Shown here piece after piece: positions 23,513 through 34,904 of a stretch of 64,000 nucleotides of DNA. The position numbers were made by a program, and so were the translations under genes. Below the pieces are notes generated by a model. It was not told the origin of the DNA, did not search any database, and saw nothing but the letters and a program-made list of their open reading frames with translations. This DNA comes from Zygnema cylindricum (Eukaryota > Streptophyta > Zygnematophyceae > Zygnematales > Zygnemataceae): positions 1 through 64,000 of the forward strand of contig JBBHKE010002500.1 in assembly GCA_037447655.1 (NCBI GenBank), given 5' to 3'. Each line of letters begins with the position of its first letter. Positions within the stretch are counted from its first letter, which is position 1.

Positions 23513-23710
23513 GATTGGCACGTGAATGCATGTTCGATTCGGGGTGGAATATGGTAAATCCATACTCGAAGCCGCCTGAAATAAATAGGTACGGACCCGC
23601 AAGGCTCTTCATCAAGCTGGTGGCAATGGTAGTGCGAACTGGCAATGGTAGTGCGTTCGCAGGCAAATTGAAAGGTCCCAAGTTCGAGCCTGGCCGGCTA
23701 AATTACTCTA
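23513..23710 (+). repeat. tRNA-derived SINE-like repeat truncating relic B
   Basis: It begins 'ggattggcacgtgaatg', contains 'ggggtggaatatggtaaatc', an A-box-like segment around 'ggtggcaatggtagtgcg' (doubled) and the B-box-like 'agttcgagcctggccggc'. It is the same family as 6975-8125. Its tail runs straight into the 31-bp satellite. Confidence 0.7.
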
Positions 23711-24372
23711 ATATGGGACATGCCGAATCCCGGAATTCCTAAGTATCAGACATGCCGCATCGCGGAATTCTTAGTATCGGACATGCCGAATCCCGGATAT
23801 CCAAGTATGGGACATGCCAAATCCCGGATTTCTTAGTATGGGACATGCCAAATCCCAGAATTTCTCGTATTAGACATGCCGAATCCCGGATTTCTTAGTA
23901 TCGAACATGCCGAATCCTGGAATTCTTAATATCATACATACCATATCCCGAATTTCTTAGTATGGGACATGCCAAATCCCGGAATTCCTTGTATTGGACA
24001 TGCCAAATCTCGAAATTCCTAGTATCGAACATGTCGAATACTAGATTTCCCAGTATGGGACATGCCGAATCCCAGAATTCCTAGTATTAGACATGTAGAA
24101 TTCCGGATTTCCGAGTATCGGACATGCACAAACTTTGAATTCCTTATATTGGACATGCCGAATCCCGGAAATCCTAGTATCGGACATGTCGAATCTCAGA
24201 ATTCCTAGTATCGGACATGCTGAATCCCGGATTTCCTAGTGTGGGACATGCCGAATTCCGGAATTTCTTGTACCGCACTTGCCGAATCTCAGAATTCCTA
24301 GTATCGGACATGGCGATTCCGGATTTCCTATTATCGGACATGCCCAATCCCGGAAATCCTAGTATGGGACAC
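23711..24372 (+). repeat. 31-bp satellite, about 21-22 units
   Basis: Units of 31 bp follow the pattern 'gtatgggacatgccgaatcc' plus 'cggaattccta'. I counted about 22 'gacatg' positions spaced by 31 bp. Units are diverged from each other and contiguous with no spacers. The first unit is the tail of the adjoining tRNA-derived repeat; the same tail appears singly at 8085-8115 and 52200-52230. Confidence 0.9.
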
Positions 24373-24825
24373 ACAGACCAGATTTTGGGCGCACAAAAAT
24401 AAATCGGTTGAAAAAACACTTAGAAAAAAAAACCAACGAAAATTGGTATTAAGGGTCTAAATTTCTATTGTTTTTGTCTTTCCTAATTGTCTTTTGTCGT
24501 TCACCATTGTGTTGTCCCTTGTTTGTGTTAAGATTTGTAGAATCGGAGGCTAGAATGAACGATCCGATCGGAAGGAATGATGAGCCGGCCAAGATTTGAA
24601 TTTGGGACCTTTCACCTAAATTGTGAATGCAAAAACCACTGTACCACCAACTTAGATTTTGAGACTGGCGTGTCCAATTTTATTAACTTGACAAACACAC
24701 CTTCCAATTTAATTAACTTGACAAACTCAGATTTTGAGACTAGCAGGTCCAACTTTATTATCTTTTAGTGTGGATTTTACCAAAAAATCGGGGTATCGAT
24801 CGGCACTTTTCATGTACGACAACAC

Positions 24826-25424
24826 CCCCCCTCACAGATGTTGGTCATAATGTCCATGTAAACTTGATCCCATTGGCTTTAATACCATGTTAAAAATCAG
24901 CGATATTATATTTATCACATGGGCGCCAAAGTGACAACTTTGGAAAGCAGGGGATCAATCCCGAAACCTTATGTTAGCCCTATACGAGATTTACCATCTG
25001 AACTACCCGGTCGATGTGCATGCAAGCGCTCAATCCGAATTTACTGCAATGTACTACGCACTAGCGGAACTAGCTATTCACGAGATACACACGTGTGGAG
25101 TCTGAAGTGGACAATTCTCTAGCGTGCCCCCTCACAATGTGCTCCATCTCGTGTGGCTTGCCAATGCCCCCTTACTCTGATATCATATTGCGGATCGACG
25201 AAACATCGCATGGGCATCAAAGTGAAAACTTCGGAAAATGGCCAAGCCGGGAATCAAACCCGGAACCTTGTGTTAGTCGTACACGAGCTCTACGAATCGA
25301 GCTACCCGACCGATGTGCATGCAAGTGCTTCAAACCGAATTTAAGGCAATGAACGACGCACGCGCAAAACGAGCTTTTAACACGATGCACACGTGTGGAT
25401 TCCAAAATGAACAATTCTCTAGCA
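24826..25424 (-). repeat. Two tandem ~299-bp units with tRNA-like cores
   Basis: Unit 1 (24826-25125) and unit 2 (25126-25424) share 'ccccctcaca' near the start, the tRNA-like core, 'cgatgtgcatgcaag' and 'acaattctctagc' at the end. The tRNA-like core reads on the minus strand and is better preserved in unit 2. Both look like copies of a tRNA-derived retroposon duplicated in tandem. A separate tRNA-like B-box and A-box pair on the minus strand lies at about 24585-24660. Confidence 0.6.
25240..25311 (-). tRNA. tRNA-like sequence (pseudo-tRNA core of repeat)
   Basis: Read on the minus strand, 72 nt fold as a cloverleaf. The acceptor GGTCGGG pairs with CTTGGCC (with G-T pairs), the D stem is GCTC/GAGC, the anticodon stem pairs at four of five positions around loop ACGACTA, and the T stem CCGGG/CCCGG is perfect with loop TTTGATT. 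Position 33 is C instead of T, and an identical context repeats upstream in degenerate form. I therefore read it as the tRNA-derived head of a retroposon and not a working tRNA gene. Confidence 0.4.
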
Positions 25425-25429
25425 GTCCA

Positions 25430-26410
25430 ATGGTTTCCTCATTCTCATATTCTACTTTGTTTTGGGGTTCTATAGCTCGAAATAAAAAGGCAAGTTGCCC
25501 AAACAGGCCAATCCGTGGGATGTGAAAAAAAAATTAGCAAATCTTTTATCTTTTGCTAGACTTTAAAAACGAAAAATTTTATTTTATTGAATAGCAAAAC
25601 GCCTTTTGGGTGAACAAAAAAAATTATGTTCGGAATTCATTTGAGCAAATGACAAAATAATTACCCGAGTGAAAACACCGTTGGTACCATTCATTTACAA
25701 AATGACGTTTGCAACTCACAATGATAGTGAGAATTGGAAGTTTTGTAGTTAGCAAAGTGGAAATTCCCGATTTTTATATTCTAAGCCTTTCATTGCAAGA
25801 AATGCTTAATGTTTTTATTCAAGCAAAAGTGTTTACATGGAAGACATAATATAGTTCAAGAATATAACTAGTGACCCTTTTCAATTTTCTATGTGCCACC
25901 ATTAAGTTCCCTTTTAATACCCGTAGTTGGGCGCTCTATGCAACAAGCTCCAAACTCACCCAAACAAAAAGATTTCACGATTTCTCTCGAAATATGACAT
26001 TTTTTATGTTAGTATGTTATTGTATACTTAGTTTAAGCTTAAGAGTCCATGATTTCCCCATCACCGTCAGATTGGCTTTTTCATGTTTCTAGAACCGCAC
26101 TAAAATAACACAAAAATAATAAGATAATTGCATGAAAATTGGCTTTTACATGTTTCTGAAAACAACCCCACTAAAATAGCACAAAAATAATAATTTAATT
26201 GCAAAAAACATGCACTATACAACGCATAAAATTTGCGAATAACTACATTTAGGTCTCTCAAAACAATGTTAAATATCATGCAAGGGGTCTGCGGAGTCCA
26301 TGTTCTAGTGTTTTCATCAATCATTACAAATCTCATGGCATACATTTTATAGATTTTTGGGCGTTTGTGTTTTTGAGCTGAGATTTTTTTTTACTTTATT
26401 TTTGAAACTA
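25430..26410. other. Intergenic, no gene recognised
   Basis: AT-rich sequence without a supported exon. A segment of about 70 bp around 'ttggcttttacatgtttctg' and 'cactaaaatagcacaaaaat' is tandemly duplicated at 26070-26210. Nothing else stands out. Confidence 0.5.
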
Positions 26411-26881
26411 CGCCGTGAATTGCTACTAGTGGCAATAACACTAATTTGGCAACGTTAAATTTTAACGCGCGAATATAAAATAGAATTAGCAATTATATTT
26501 TTTCCTTGACTCTAATATAGGTATCGTTTAATTAGATTCAATTGCTCTAATTTGGACTGTTTTTAAGTAGTGTGGTGTACGACACGTGTCAGTCTGTGCT
26601 AGAACTGCTCGTTGTTTTTTATGTTGTTTTGTACAAACGTACAAAAAAAATGACACAAAACGGCGTCGATACGCGAAAGAGAGTGCGTTTGACACGGGAA
26701 AGCGCACTCGGATTTAATTCTTAGCACGGGAGAAAATCTCGCGAACATGTTCTCATATGTTCAAACGCCGACCATGTGAACACAGTCTATATCGGCCACA
26801 ATATGTTGAATGTGTATCCAAATTAGTGTTAGATGTATGCATTAGCGTTATTTTTTGTTGGCGTTAAGTCTTAGAACCCAC
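26411..26881. mobile_element. TA-flanked MITE, longer class, right end missing
   Basis: The left end 'cgccgtgaattgctactagt' follows TA. The interior aligns, inverted, along its whole length with 60925-61402: for example 'tttggactgtttttaagtag' and 'aagcgcactcggatttaatt' have counterparts there. The homology fades after 'gttggcgttaagtcttagaa', so the right terminus appears lost. Confidence 0.65.
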
Positions 26882-28559
26882 AAATGGCAACCAACAAAAA
26901 TCCATACATTTCGCACATTATATATGCATTCAAAAATCCAACAAAACACTCAAAAGCAATCTCGTAAAGCACTTTTGTCATGTTATTTTTGTTGGCGCCC
27001 ATTTGTCACCCTATTTTTGGCAACGCTCATTTGCCAAGCGCAAAGTAAAAACAAGCACTCTAAAAAAATGAGCTAGTAACGGAAAACGCATCTGCAAACA
27101 ATAAATGGTACAACAGTTCCATTATACCATTACCTGGTACGCAAATGAAGATTTTTTTCATTTTGAAAATCACTGAAGATTTTCAATATCCGATTTTAAC
27201 TTACTCGGTACCATTAAATTTCAAACACGTGGATTACAGACTCGGCGCGATAGTACATCGTTCATAATTTAACATTCTCTCATGTTGGGCATTGGGGGAA
27301 CTGCTGGCATAGCTCATCCCTCCACAAGTACATTAGTTGTGACCTTTTCTTGTGAAAGTTTTTAAAGTTTTTTTTATTTAGTGGAATAGCTAATGTTTGG
27401 TAATTTTTTTGCAATAAAATGCGTCAGGTTCGTTTATCTCTCATCACTTATATATATATATATATATATATTTTATGAATGTGAATTCGAATTTTGCTCT
27501 GTCTATATTGTCTAATGGTTTATTCTAAGTGATATTCGTTTATGATTTTTGTAGACACTATATGTTTTTTGTCGTACAATTACAAAATTTCTTGATGGAA
27601 CTTCACCCTTACTCATATGTCGTACACTATTGCAAATTGCTAATAATGCATTTTATAAGGTGTTTCCACAAATATATCAAATTATAATAGCAATTTCACA
27701 CGTCAAAGCTTACCTATTGCCTTACTCAAACCTTTCTAACAATAAATCGATAAAGTGAATTGTGGTTTCAGTTAGAGAAACTCGACCACAATTTAAACAA
27801 AACCTATTCATACACTAAAATGGAGAAAAACATTCTCGCTTCCTTTAAAACTAAAATTCAAAACGAACTTTAAAAATGAAAAATGGTGAAATTGTTGAGT
27901 ATAACCTAGTGAAAGAAAGAAGAGCCACTTCGGGTTGTTGGAAAAAAATAGAACCTGTCTATGAAGCCAAAATAACAAAAAAATACATGGCAAAAGGGGG
28001 AGGTTTTGTGGCTTGTAATACATGTTTCATAGTTTACCAATGCAAGTCAACAAACGACACTTCAACAATTAACATTCACATATGTTCAACTTTGGGTGAC
28101 ACAAATGATTTCTGAGGACTTTTACGTAAGTTTCTTTCAAAACGGAGGCGAAAGTAAGTGATTGAAAAAAAAATGCAAAAGTTGTGGCATTGAAGTGTTG
28201 AGAGGACTTTCGACCATTTTCGATAGTCGACTATTCAAGTATGTTTTATTTTGAACTCCACTAGGGATGGCTGTAATGTATATGCCATTATAACTTGTTT
28301 TGCTAATAAATTTATATATGTGAGATTTATCACTATTTTTTAATAAACTATTTAAATTCAAACACTTTTTTTTTCTTTATTATTATTTGTTTGTCATGTT
28401 GTTGTTTTTTATTTTTCTATCTTTAAAAATAATTCCTCTTTGTATAAACCTTCTTTATTGATCATGGCTTGTAATTGTACGATATTTTGTTATTTTTTTA
28501 TTTTTATTTTACCAAGTTTTCAAGCATTTTGTCGAGTATTGTTTGATATTGGTGATTCG
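26882..28559. other. AT-rich intergenic sequence
   Basis: No gene is supported. A (TA)n microsatellite lies at about 27449-27471. A frame of 79 codons at 27876-28115 begins MKNGEIVEYNLVKERRATSG but has no relatives I recognise and no splice context, so it is left uncalled. Confidence 0.5.
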
Positions 28560-29905
28560 TCCAACAAAAGTGTTGACATCGACCAACTACTCTCGTCCGT
28601 GAATTGGTGACTTTGCCTTCGCTGATTAATTTGCCGTCGGCTCAATATATTTGAACATTTGAATCACCTGAAGCGATCACGCTCCCACTAGCACATTGAG
28701 TTTGAGGATCGCTCAATAGGTTCATTGAACTATCCAAAATATACAAGACGTTTAGTAACGCGCCTTGTAGTTAGTTTCGTTCCCTTAACGGTCACACGTG
28801 GGTAAATTGAATGAAACGGTACTTATTTTATCGAATATAATAGTTGATTCGTCCATTTGCGAGGGTAATTCTTTTTTGGTACGGTAACTGAACTCATGTC
28901 GTCAAAAAGTGAAGCGTCGGTACACACGTGGTGAAACGCCCCCGAGTCGATGATCCACTCGTTTTCATGTGCGTCACTTGATTCACTCAGTAAATCAATA
29001 GTGAGGTGCGAATAAGTGAACGCATGTCCTCCTTCGCCTCCTTCGACATTTCCTAAGTCAAACAACTTTGCCTGGCCCCATAGTGTCCGCGACAACGACC
29101 TTCGTCACGCTCGTGGCCGCGACCACCAAAAATGCGACCTCCCCTTCCTCCTATGCTATTAAATATAGAGTACCATTGGTGACTCGTATGCCCTAATTTT
29201 CCACAATTCAAACATTATTTCTCCTTAATATGGCCTGGCCGATTGTACCAGGAACATTAAATATTGTTGATGTCAATTTGGACAGACCGAACTCTCAAAT
29301 TTATATCCTTATCATGCCATTTTCCACGACCTCTCAAACCTCCTCCTTTTCCACCCCCTCTTACCCCGAAATATTGCAAATCTATGAATTTGAGAGCGGC
29401 CACATTTAAGGATCCTAAGCCCAAAGATACTTTTGAGGACCTAATATGATAACTCTCAGCCATTTTCAAATAATTTACAATATATTCGTAAGTATTGTTT
29501 TCCCTTGGGAGTAAAATCTCCTTGAGGTTGATCCATTTACAAGGTAATGCATTCAAAAATCCTTACACTTTGTCGTCCTCCGTGATCACTCTTCCATTGT
29601 TTAGAAGTTGCTCCACAATAATATTGAACCGCTTTACGACATTGTCAATAGACTCACTTGGTTTCTTTTTGAATTGCATGAAATCGGAGAACATGTTTTG
29701 CCCCTTGTTTTGGGTTCCCCTCTCGAATTGGGATTCCAACGCCTTCCTACATCCGTGTGCGGTGCTATGCGTGAGGAAATGATCATGCACGGACACCAAA
29801 CACGTTTGCATCAATCTGGTAATGGACGGGATATTCTTTCGCTTACATATATGACGAGCCTTCGCATCCCCAACCAGTGTTGCCCTGTCAACTAGTTTCA
29901 AACGG
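28560..29905 (-). mobile_element. Ty1/copia retrotransposon remnant (gag-protease)
   Basis: Minus-strand frames in order give a copia gag (UBN2-type) segment with TCLVSVHDHFLTHSTAHGCR and LESQF, then a zinc-knuckle-like CLNCGKLGHTSHQWY, then the aspartic-protease segment WIIDSGAFHHVC with the catalytic DSG, then LLNVLYILDSSMNLLS, typical of copia just after the protease. Frameshifts and stops separate these pieces, and the last Cys of the knuckle is Tyr. No integrase, reverse transcriptase or LTR was found next to it. It is a dead 5' fragment. Confidence 0.85.
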
Positions 29906-30640
29906 AAATGTGAGCACTTTATTTTGTGGCATTCGTAACATTGACATTAAGCATGTGAAATATTTTAAGAATTGTGATCGATACCCATGTTTTGAGAATC
30001 ATCGACGATTAGCTTATGTATTTTGGCACGTTCACAAATCGGGAGGAATTTTACCACCTACAAAGGTTGTTGATTAAGCAATTTAAAGATGGGGTAGCCT
30101 CACAGATAATGACTTGGCTTAAGTACGTTGATAAGGTGTTAAACTGGTTATGGCAAAATAATAGTGAAAAATCTAAAGGAGACTTGCATATCTTGTTTGG
30201 AGGAAGATTTTAAGGCATAGTTCAAAAGTAGGCGTTTCTATTGTAGGCTTTTAATCGGTGCCTTTATCGTAAGTTGTGTTATGAGCTTTTCATGTGATCT
30301 TCTTAAATCGTTACTTTGATCATCGACCGTCCGATCGTCCCAATCTGACAGTTTAAATAAAAAATACCTCAAAACTCATAGAAAAATAATTTTTGTCCAA
30401 ATGTTTTTCAAAATTTAGACATGACATTTAATTCTCTATCGAACGATGTGCAACTCAACCCTGTTACTATTTTTTTTTCATTTTGCGACCAATACAATAC
30501 GGGTCTTAAGGTCATATTGTATGTTTTGCGTACAATAGGCATATTGTATGGGCGTACTTTCACCTACTTTTGAACTATGTTTTAAGGTTTATCGCTTCAG
30601 TTTTCGAGCAAAATGACGAAGAATTGGTAGCTTGAGCATT
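29906..30640 (-). repeat. Dispersed repeat, fragment 2 (upstream part of copia remnant)
   Basis: It continues the copia fragment upstream on the minus strand and aligns with 1700-2120. The homology stops at 30215 and resumes at about 30580, interrupted by a hAT-like MITE. Reading frames here are broken. Confidence 0.6.
30216..30579. mobile_element. hAT-like MITE family 1, 364 bp
   Basis: Inverted ends are 'catagttcaaaagtaggcg' and 'cacctacttttgaactatg'. The 8-bp duplication 'ttttaagg' is perfect at 30208-30215 and 30580-30587. The related uninterrupted site is at about 2036 in the first fragment of the host repeat. The interior has no transposase. Relatives lie at 44793-45471 and 46260-46535. 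Confidence 0.9.
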
Positions 30641-30907
30641 GGAACGTCCTTTCAGGGATCGTTGCCGTCCACATAAACTAAACGGCTGAGAATGGACTAA
30701 AGTACAATATAGTACTATACTGTACTTTTTGAGATGAAACCGAACTACTGTAGTATCGCATTTCGTTCCAAGACTCGTCTGAACTGTACTGTAGCTCGTA
30801 GTCAAACATTTTCAAAACCGCGATACAAATCGTGTACATATCGCATTTGATGTAGTTTTAGAAAATCCCTTACCGTGTATCGGAAAATCGGACTCCATGC
30901 TACGCTA

Positions 30908-31124
30908 CACCGTGTATCGCTATGAGTGTTAATGTTATTTTTTCCCCTTAAAACATCTTTTGTCCGTACACACATGTCAATTGTGGATCTGATGGCGGCG
31001 ATTGAAAGATAAGAGTCTCAGCTTCCAATTGGCGGTCTCTAAGTGAATATCCGACAAGTGTGTACGGAGAAAAGATGTTTTAAGTGGCAAAAAAATACAT
31101 TAACACTAATAGCGATTCACGGTG
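30908..31124. mobile_element. TA-flanked MITE, 217 bp
   Basis: Ends are 'caccgtgtatcgctatgagt' and 'actaatagcgattcacggtg', with TA on both sides. It is a close relative of the 218-bp copy at 59644-59861; both share internal 'ttaaaacatcttttgtccg'-like and 'gtgtgtacggagaaaag' segments. Confidence 0.8.
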
Positions 31125-32599
31125 TACATTACGGTACAGTACAGGATTGTACCACGCACGTGTTGACGAAAGCTTTCAACATTGGGCGGTTATCAGTCGC
31201 CGACGTCCCTCGCGTCACAAACTGTCTCAATGACAAACTTCGTACCATGACGCATCGTATGTACGAATGATTCTGACTGTTGGGTCGCAATAATGTAATA
31301 CATGAAACATTGAAATACCGTACCTACTTCTATAGTTCTATTCGAATTTATTCGTACTTTATTTTCGTACTATTATGATACATACTATTTTAAGTTCCAC
31401 GCATAGTTGTTCACGGCGATTAGTGCGAACGTACCGTACGTGACGAATTATACGTAACAAACGCATTGAACCTTTTGATCAAATCGCAAAAAATCGTTAA
31501 TGAATTTCCTTCCGTACTATTCCGTACGAAAGTGGTTCCTCAGACGCAATCTCAGGTAATTCCAAAAGCTTTGCCAGCTGGATTGCGTGCGAATCCCCTA
31601 GCCATTCTCCAGCAGGACCTGACGACTCACACTTGAATTTTATGACCGTTTATTTGTGGCCGACAGTCTCTTTATTTCTGAATACCATGTTGTTCAGAAA
31701 ACCGACAATTTATTTGCCGGAAATCGCCGCGAACTGGGCAATAAAGGTCAAATTGACTGGCTTAGACGAGCTTAGGGTTTAACTCGTGCGGCAGAGATCT
31801 CTGAATGGCTGGTCAGACTCGTGATTTGTCCCACTATGCACGACTGTTATGGCGCCGGCCGTCTGGTTTGAATTTAGACGGTTTCCTGACCCTCCGTGGC
31901 CGGAGACTGTGGAATCCTTCTGAAAAATCCTGTGGGCTTCACGATGGATGTGATTGGTGTCTTGTTTAAATTCAAGAATGAGTACTAACAAGTAAATCTA
32001 TAAGGCTTTTTTAATTTTGGATCGTCTAGATAGGTACGTCTTCTTAAATGTAATTATGCCGAAGCTGATCAATGCATAATAACTGTTCACTGTCGATATC
32101 GACTTTCCGTATACGTGGCAGAATCTCGACGGTATATCCGCTGTACACCGCGGAGCGGTAATTTTCCAGCCATTATTCTTTTTTGGCGGTGGCAGTCTGC
32201 ATTATCTTCTGGTTAAGACATTATGTTTGTCTTATTGAAGGTTGTGATGTACTTTCAGGTACTTCTAGTACAAGCTGCCAGCTTAATGTACGGCTGGGCG
32301 TCAGCGATTTAAAACTCTAGAACGTGGTTAGGAGGGGCTGCAAAGTACTTGATATACTGCATATCTGTCTCCTCCGGAAAATGACAGTCTAGGGTCTCAG
32401 CAAAACTCTGCTGCTTTCTGCAACCTTGAGAAATTTTGACTCCCTCCAGTTTTTCTGTCCTTTTTCAAAAATTTACCTTTATTTTAGCAGAGTATACAAG
32501 ACTACTGCACAGTTTTCTACCCTGACTTCCTTCCTGTGATCATATTTTTATTTATTTGTCTTTCTATTAGATCACTACTCCTGTTAGGTTTTCTTGATC
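31125..32599. promoter_or_regulatory. Upstream region of the PAN-Root_cap gene
   Basis: No other gene is supported in this stretch. The last 150 bp before the start codon are pyrimidine-rich, and 'gtatacaag' near 32492 is a weak TATA-like candidate about 100 bp upstream of the ATG. Distally there are several CGTAC and GTAC motifs (31320-31540). These promoter elements are not proved. Confidence 0.25.
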
Positions 32600-34904
32600 A
32601 TGGCATTTAGTCATTCTTTGGTGGTTTTGACTCTTTCTGTCATTCTTTCTTCAGTAACAAATGCTGCAGCAGAATCCTGTCCTGCATTTTCTAAAGTTGA
32701 AGGAGGTTGTAGTACTCAAACATGTGGTCATTTTGTCTTTAAAGGTTCCTTCAGTCCATCTTTGGAGAAGCAGCACACTCTGGAATCTTTTGCAGATGGA
32801 ATGACTGCAGTTTCTACTGCAGCTTGCTGTCAGCTTTGTCGTCTAGCGGAAGGTTGCGTTTATTGGAGCTTTCTGGCTTCTGCTTCGAAATGCAAGCTTT
32901 TTGGATCCTCGCTTTGTTTGAGTGCCGACGCATACGACTCTTCTATTCCAAACTCATAGTAAGCGTTTTTTGGCTGCAATATTTATTGACAGAGGAGGCG
33001 AGTTCTTTTTTTTTATTGTTCGATAATATTCGGGCGGATGAGCATTTTAGTTACTGGATGGAACCATCATTTAGCAGGAGTACATTATCTCTGTTATCCT
33101 GCGTTATTGCTGACCCCTTCATTTTTTTTGTTTTTTTTAATGTTTTGCAGTGTTGGAGGAAACTGTCAAGCAGTGGAGGCAACAGCAGTGGCTACTAACC
33201 CTGGTATGTCCTGGTGCAATCCATGTTAGTTTTTTTCTTACTCTGTACAAGACATACAAACTACATCATGCTATCATGCTGTCCTTTGTCATGCCGTTGC
33301 TATGTCTTTTGTGTCATTTCTATCTAAACGGTGTTGCTGCACAAAATTTGAGGAGTCTTTCCTTTCTAATCCCTTGCATGGACTCTCCCTTCGGTTCTTT
33401 TTCAGTTTTCTTATATTTTCTTTTTCATTGCAGCTGATGTGGCTGCTCAGGAACTTCTTCCTGAGAAGGCTTTCTGCCTTGTTTCTGATACCGACCTCCA
33501 CATTAATATGCTTCTTGGAGGCTATTATGACTCTCGGACGGTTGGCGCCAAGGCTATTAAGAAAGGCAGGGCTGTTCGTTCTTGGATCAAGTAAGAAACG
33601 TTTATTCTTTCTTTTTTGCCCTTGCTATAAGCTTTTCAATTCTGAAAAATGAATCCTTATTTGTTCTTTCTGATTACATTTGGCAGTTACATCTTCCTCC
33701 ATACTGTGTATTTTGCTCGTTGTCTTACTGTCTCATTGTGCGTCTATTTGTGAAATCTCTGATGCTTATGTTTCCTATGTTTTTATTTTCATCTAAATGT
33801 CAGAATTTGTTGATACGAATGTGCTATTTTTGATGTCATGTACATTCTTTTTACCTCGTTTTCTGACATTTGTTTTTTGTTATGACATTTTGTTTCGACA
33901 GGGATGTGTCATTCATGTGGACTCTTAATGGCAAATCTCACACTCTTCACTTATCTTCCCGAAGAGGTCCTGAGCAAGAACGCGGGGATGGATACATGGG
34001 CTTCATTAAAGTTGACGGGACTCTTATTCCTAGACTTACCCTTGGAGATGAAGTCAACCTTTTTGATGGACAAGCAGTTGTCTCCTTTGAGGCTTATGAG
34101 AAGACTGGTCCTTATGATTGTGACGTATTTAAAGTTCGCATTGAGGGCCTTTTGGAAGCTGAATTGAGACTAAGAATTGCACATCCTCTTCTCCAGATGG
34201 ACAATGATGCAGAGGTTCATATTAATATGGATATTCTTGATTTGGAATATACTCCTAATATTCACGGTGTTCTTGGACAAACTTACCGAGCGGACAGGTA
34301 CCACTCCTGACACCTTGTTTTTTCTCTGATTTGTTGAAACTGTCAATGTGAGCTTTGATTGTGAAAGTTTAATAGCTTTGTTTGTTCAACTATGGATGGA
34401 ATTTTGAAGTAACAAAAAAAAATAGGATTGCACATGATGTTGTTTTCATGTTTTGACATGTTCAAGTGAAAAGTGCGATTGTAGTGAACTGTTAAATTTG
34501 ATTGTTTTTCAATGTGAATGGAGTTGTGCATGTCTGATCGACATTCTGAAAAGATTTGAATGAGGTTATATGTTATGTCATCATGAAACTTCAGTTTTTA
34601 CTTATATTTTAGTCCAAACTGTAAAGTTTGATATTTTCTTCATGTGGATGTTGCTGTAACCGCTCTTCTAACACCATTGTTTTTCTTTTGGTCCAGTTCT
34701 GAGCAAACATTGAACTACGCGACTCTCTCGGATCTTGTCTATGGTTCGTCCAATGAAGGAGCTTCTAATACTATTACTACTATTAGTGGAACTGCCGCTG
34801 GATATGTTGCCTCTGGGGTCACAACACCTGACTGTCAAGTTTCTCAATTTGTCCGAAAGAAGCCTCAACCTAAACAATCATCTGAGACTGTCGCTTCTAT
34901 GTAA
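32600..34904 (+). CDS. Secreted PAN/apple-like plus Root_cap domain protein, five exons
   Basis: Exons 32600-32958, 33151-33203, 33434-33590, 33902-34297 and 34697-34904 have GT-AG borders in matching phases and give 390 residues ending in TAA. The ATG at 32600 starts a signal peptide (MAFSHSLVVLTLSVILSS, cleavage near residue 25). Residues ~28-125 are Cys-rich with a PAN/apple-like core (CCQLCRLAEGCVYW, then CKLF). From ~140 the Root_cap family (PF06830) pattern appears: FCLVSDTDLHINMLLGG, later HGVLGQTYRADR, and near the end TTPDC. Root_cap proteins are plant cell-surface or secreted proteins, often root-expressed, of unknown biochemistry. Introns are short, 190-400 bp, with T-rich acceptors, unlike the LecRK introns. 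I see no lesion, so it is probably a working gene. Functional role is not known. Confidence 0.85.

Noticed and set aside
23711-24372. Regular 31-bp direct repeats that could suggest a CRISPR array
   Set aside because: Units are contiguous with no unique spacers, diverge from each other, and lie in a eukaryotic genome without cas genes. It is a satellite.
27440-27475. (TA)n run as a possible promoter TATA region
   Set aside because: Simple microsatellite with no gene downstream.
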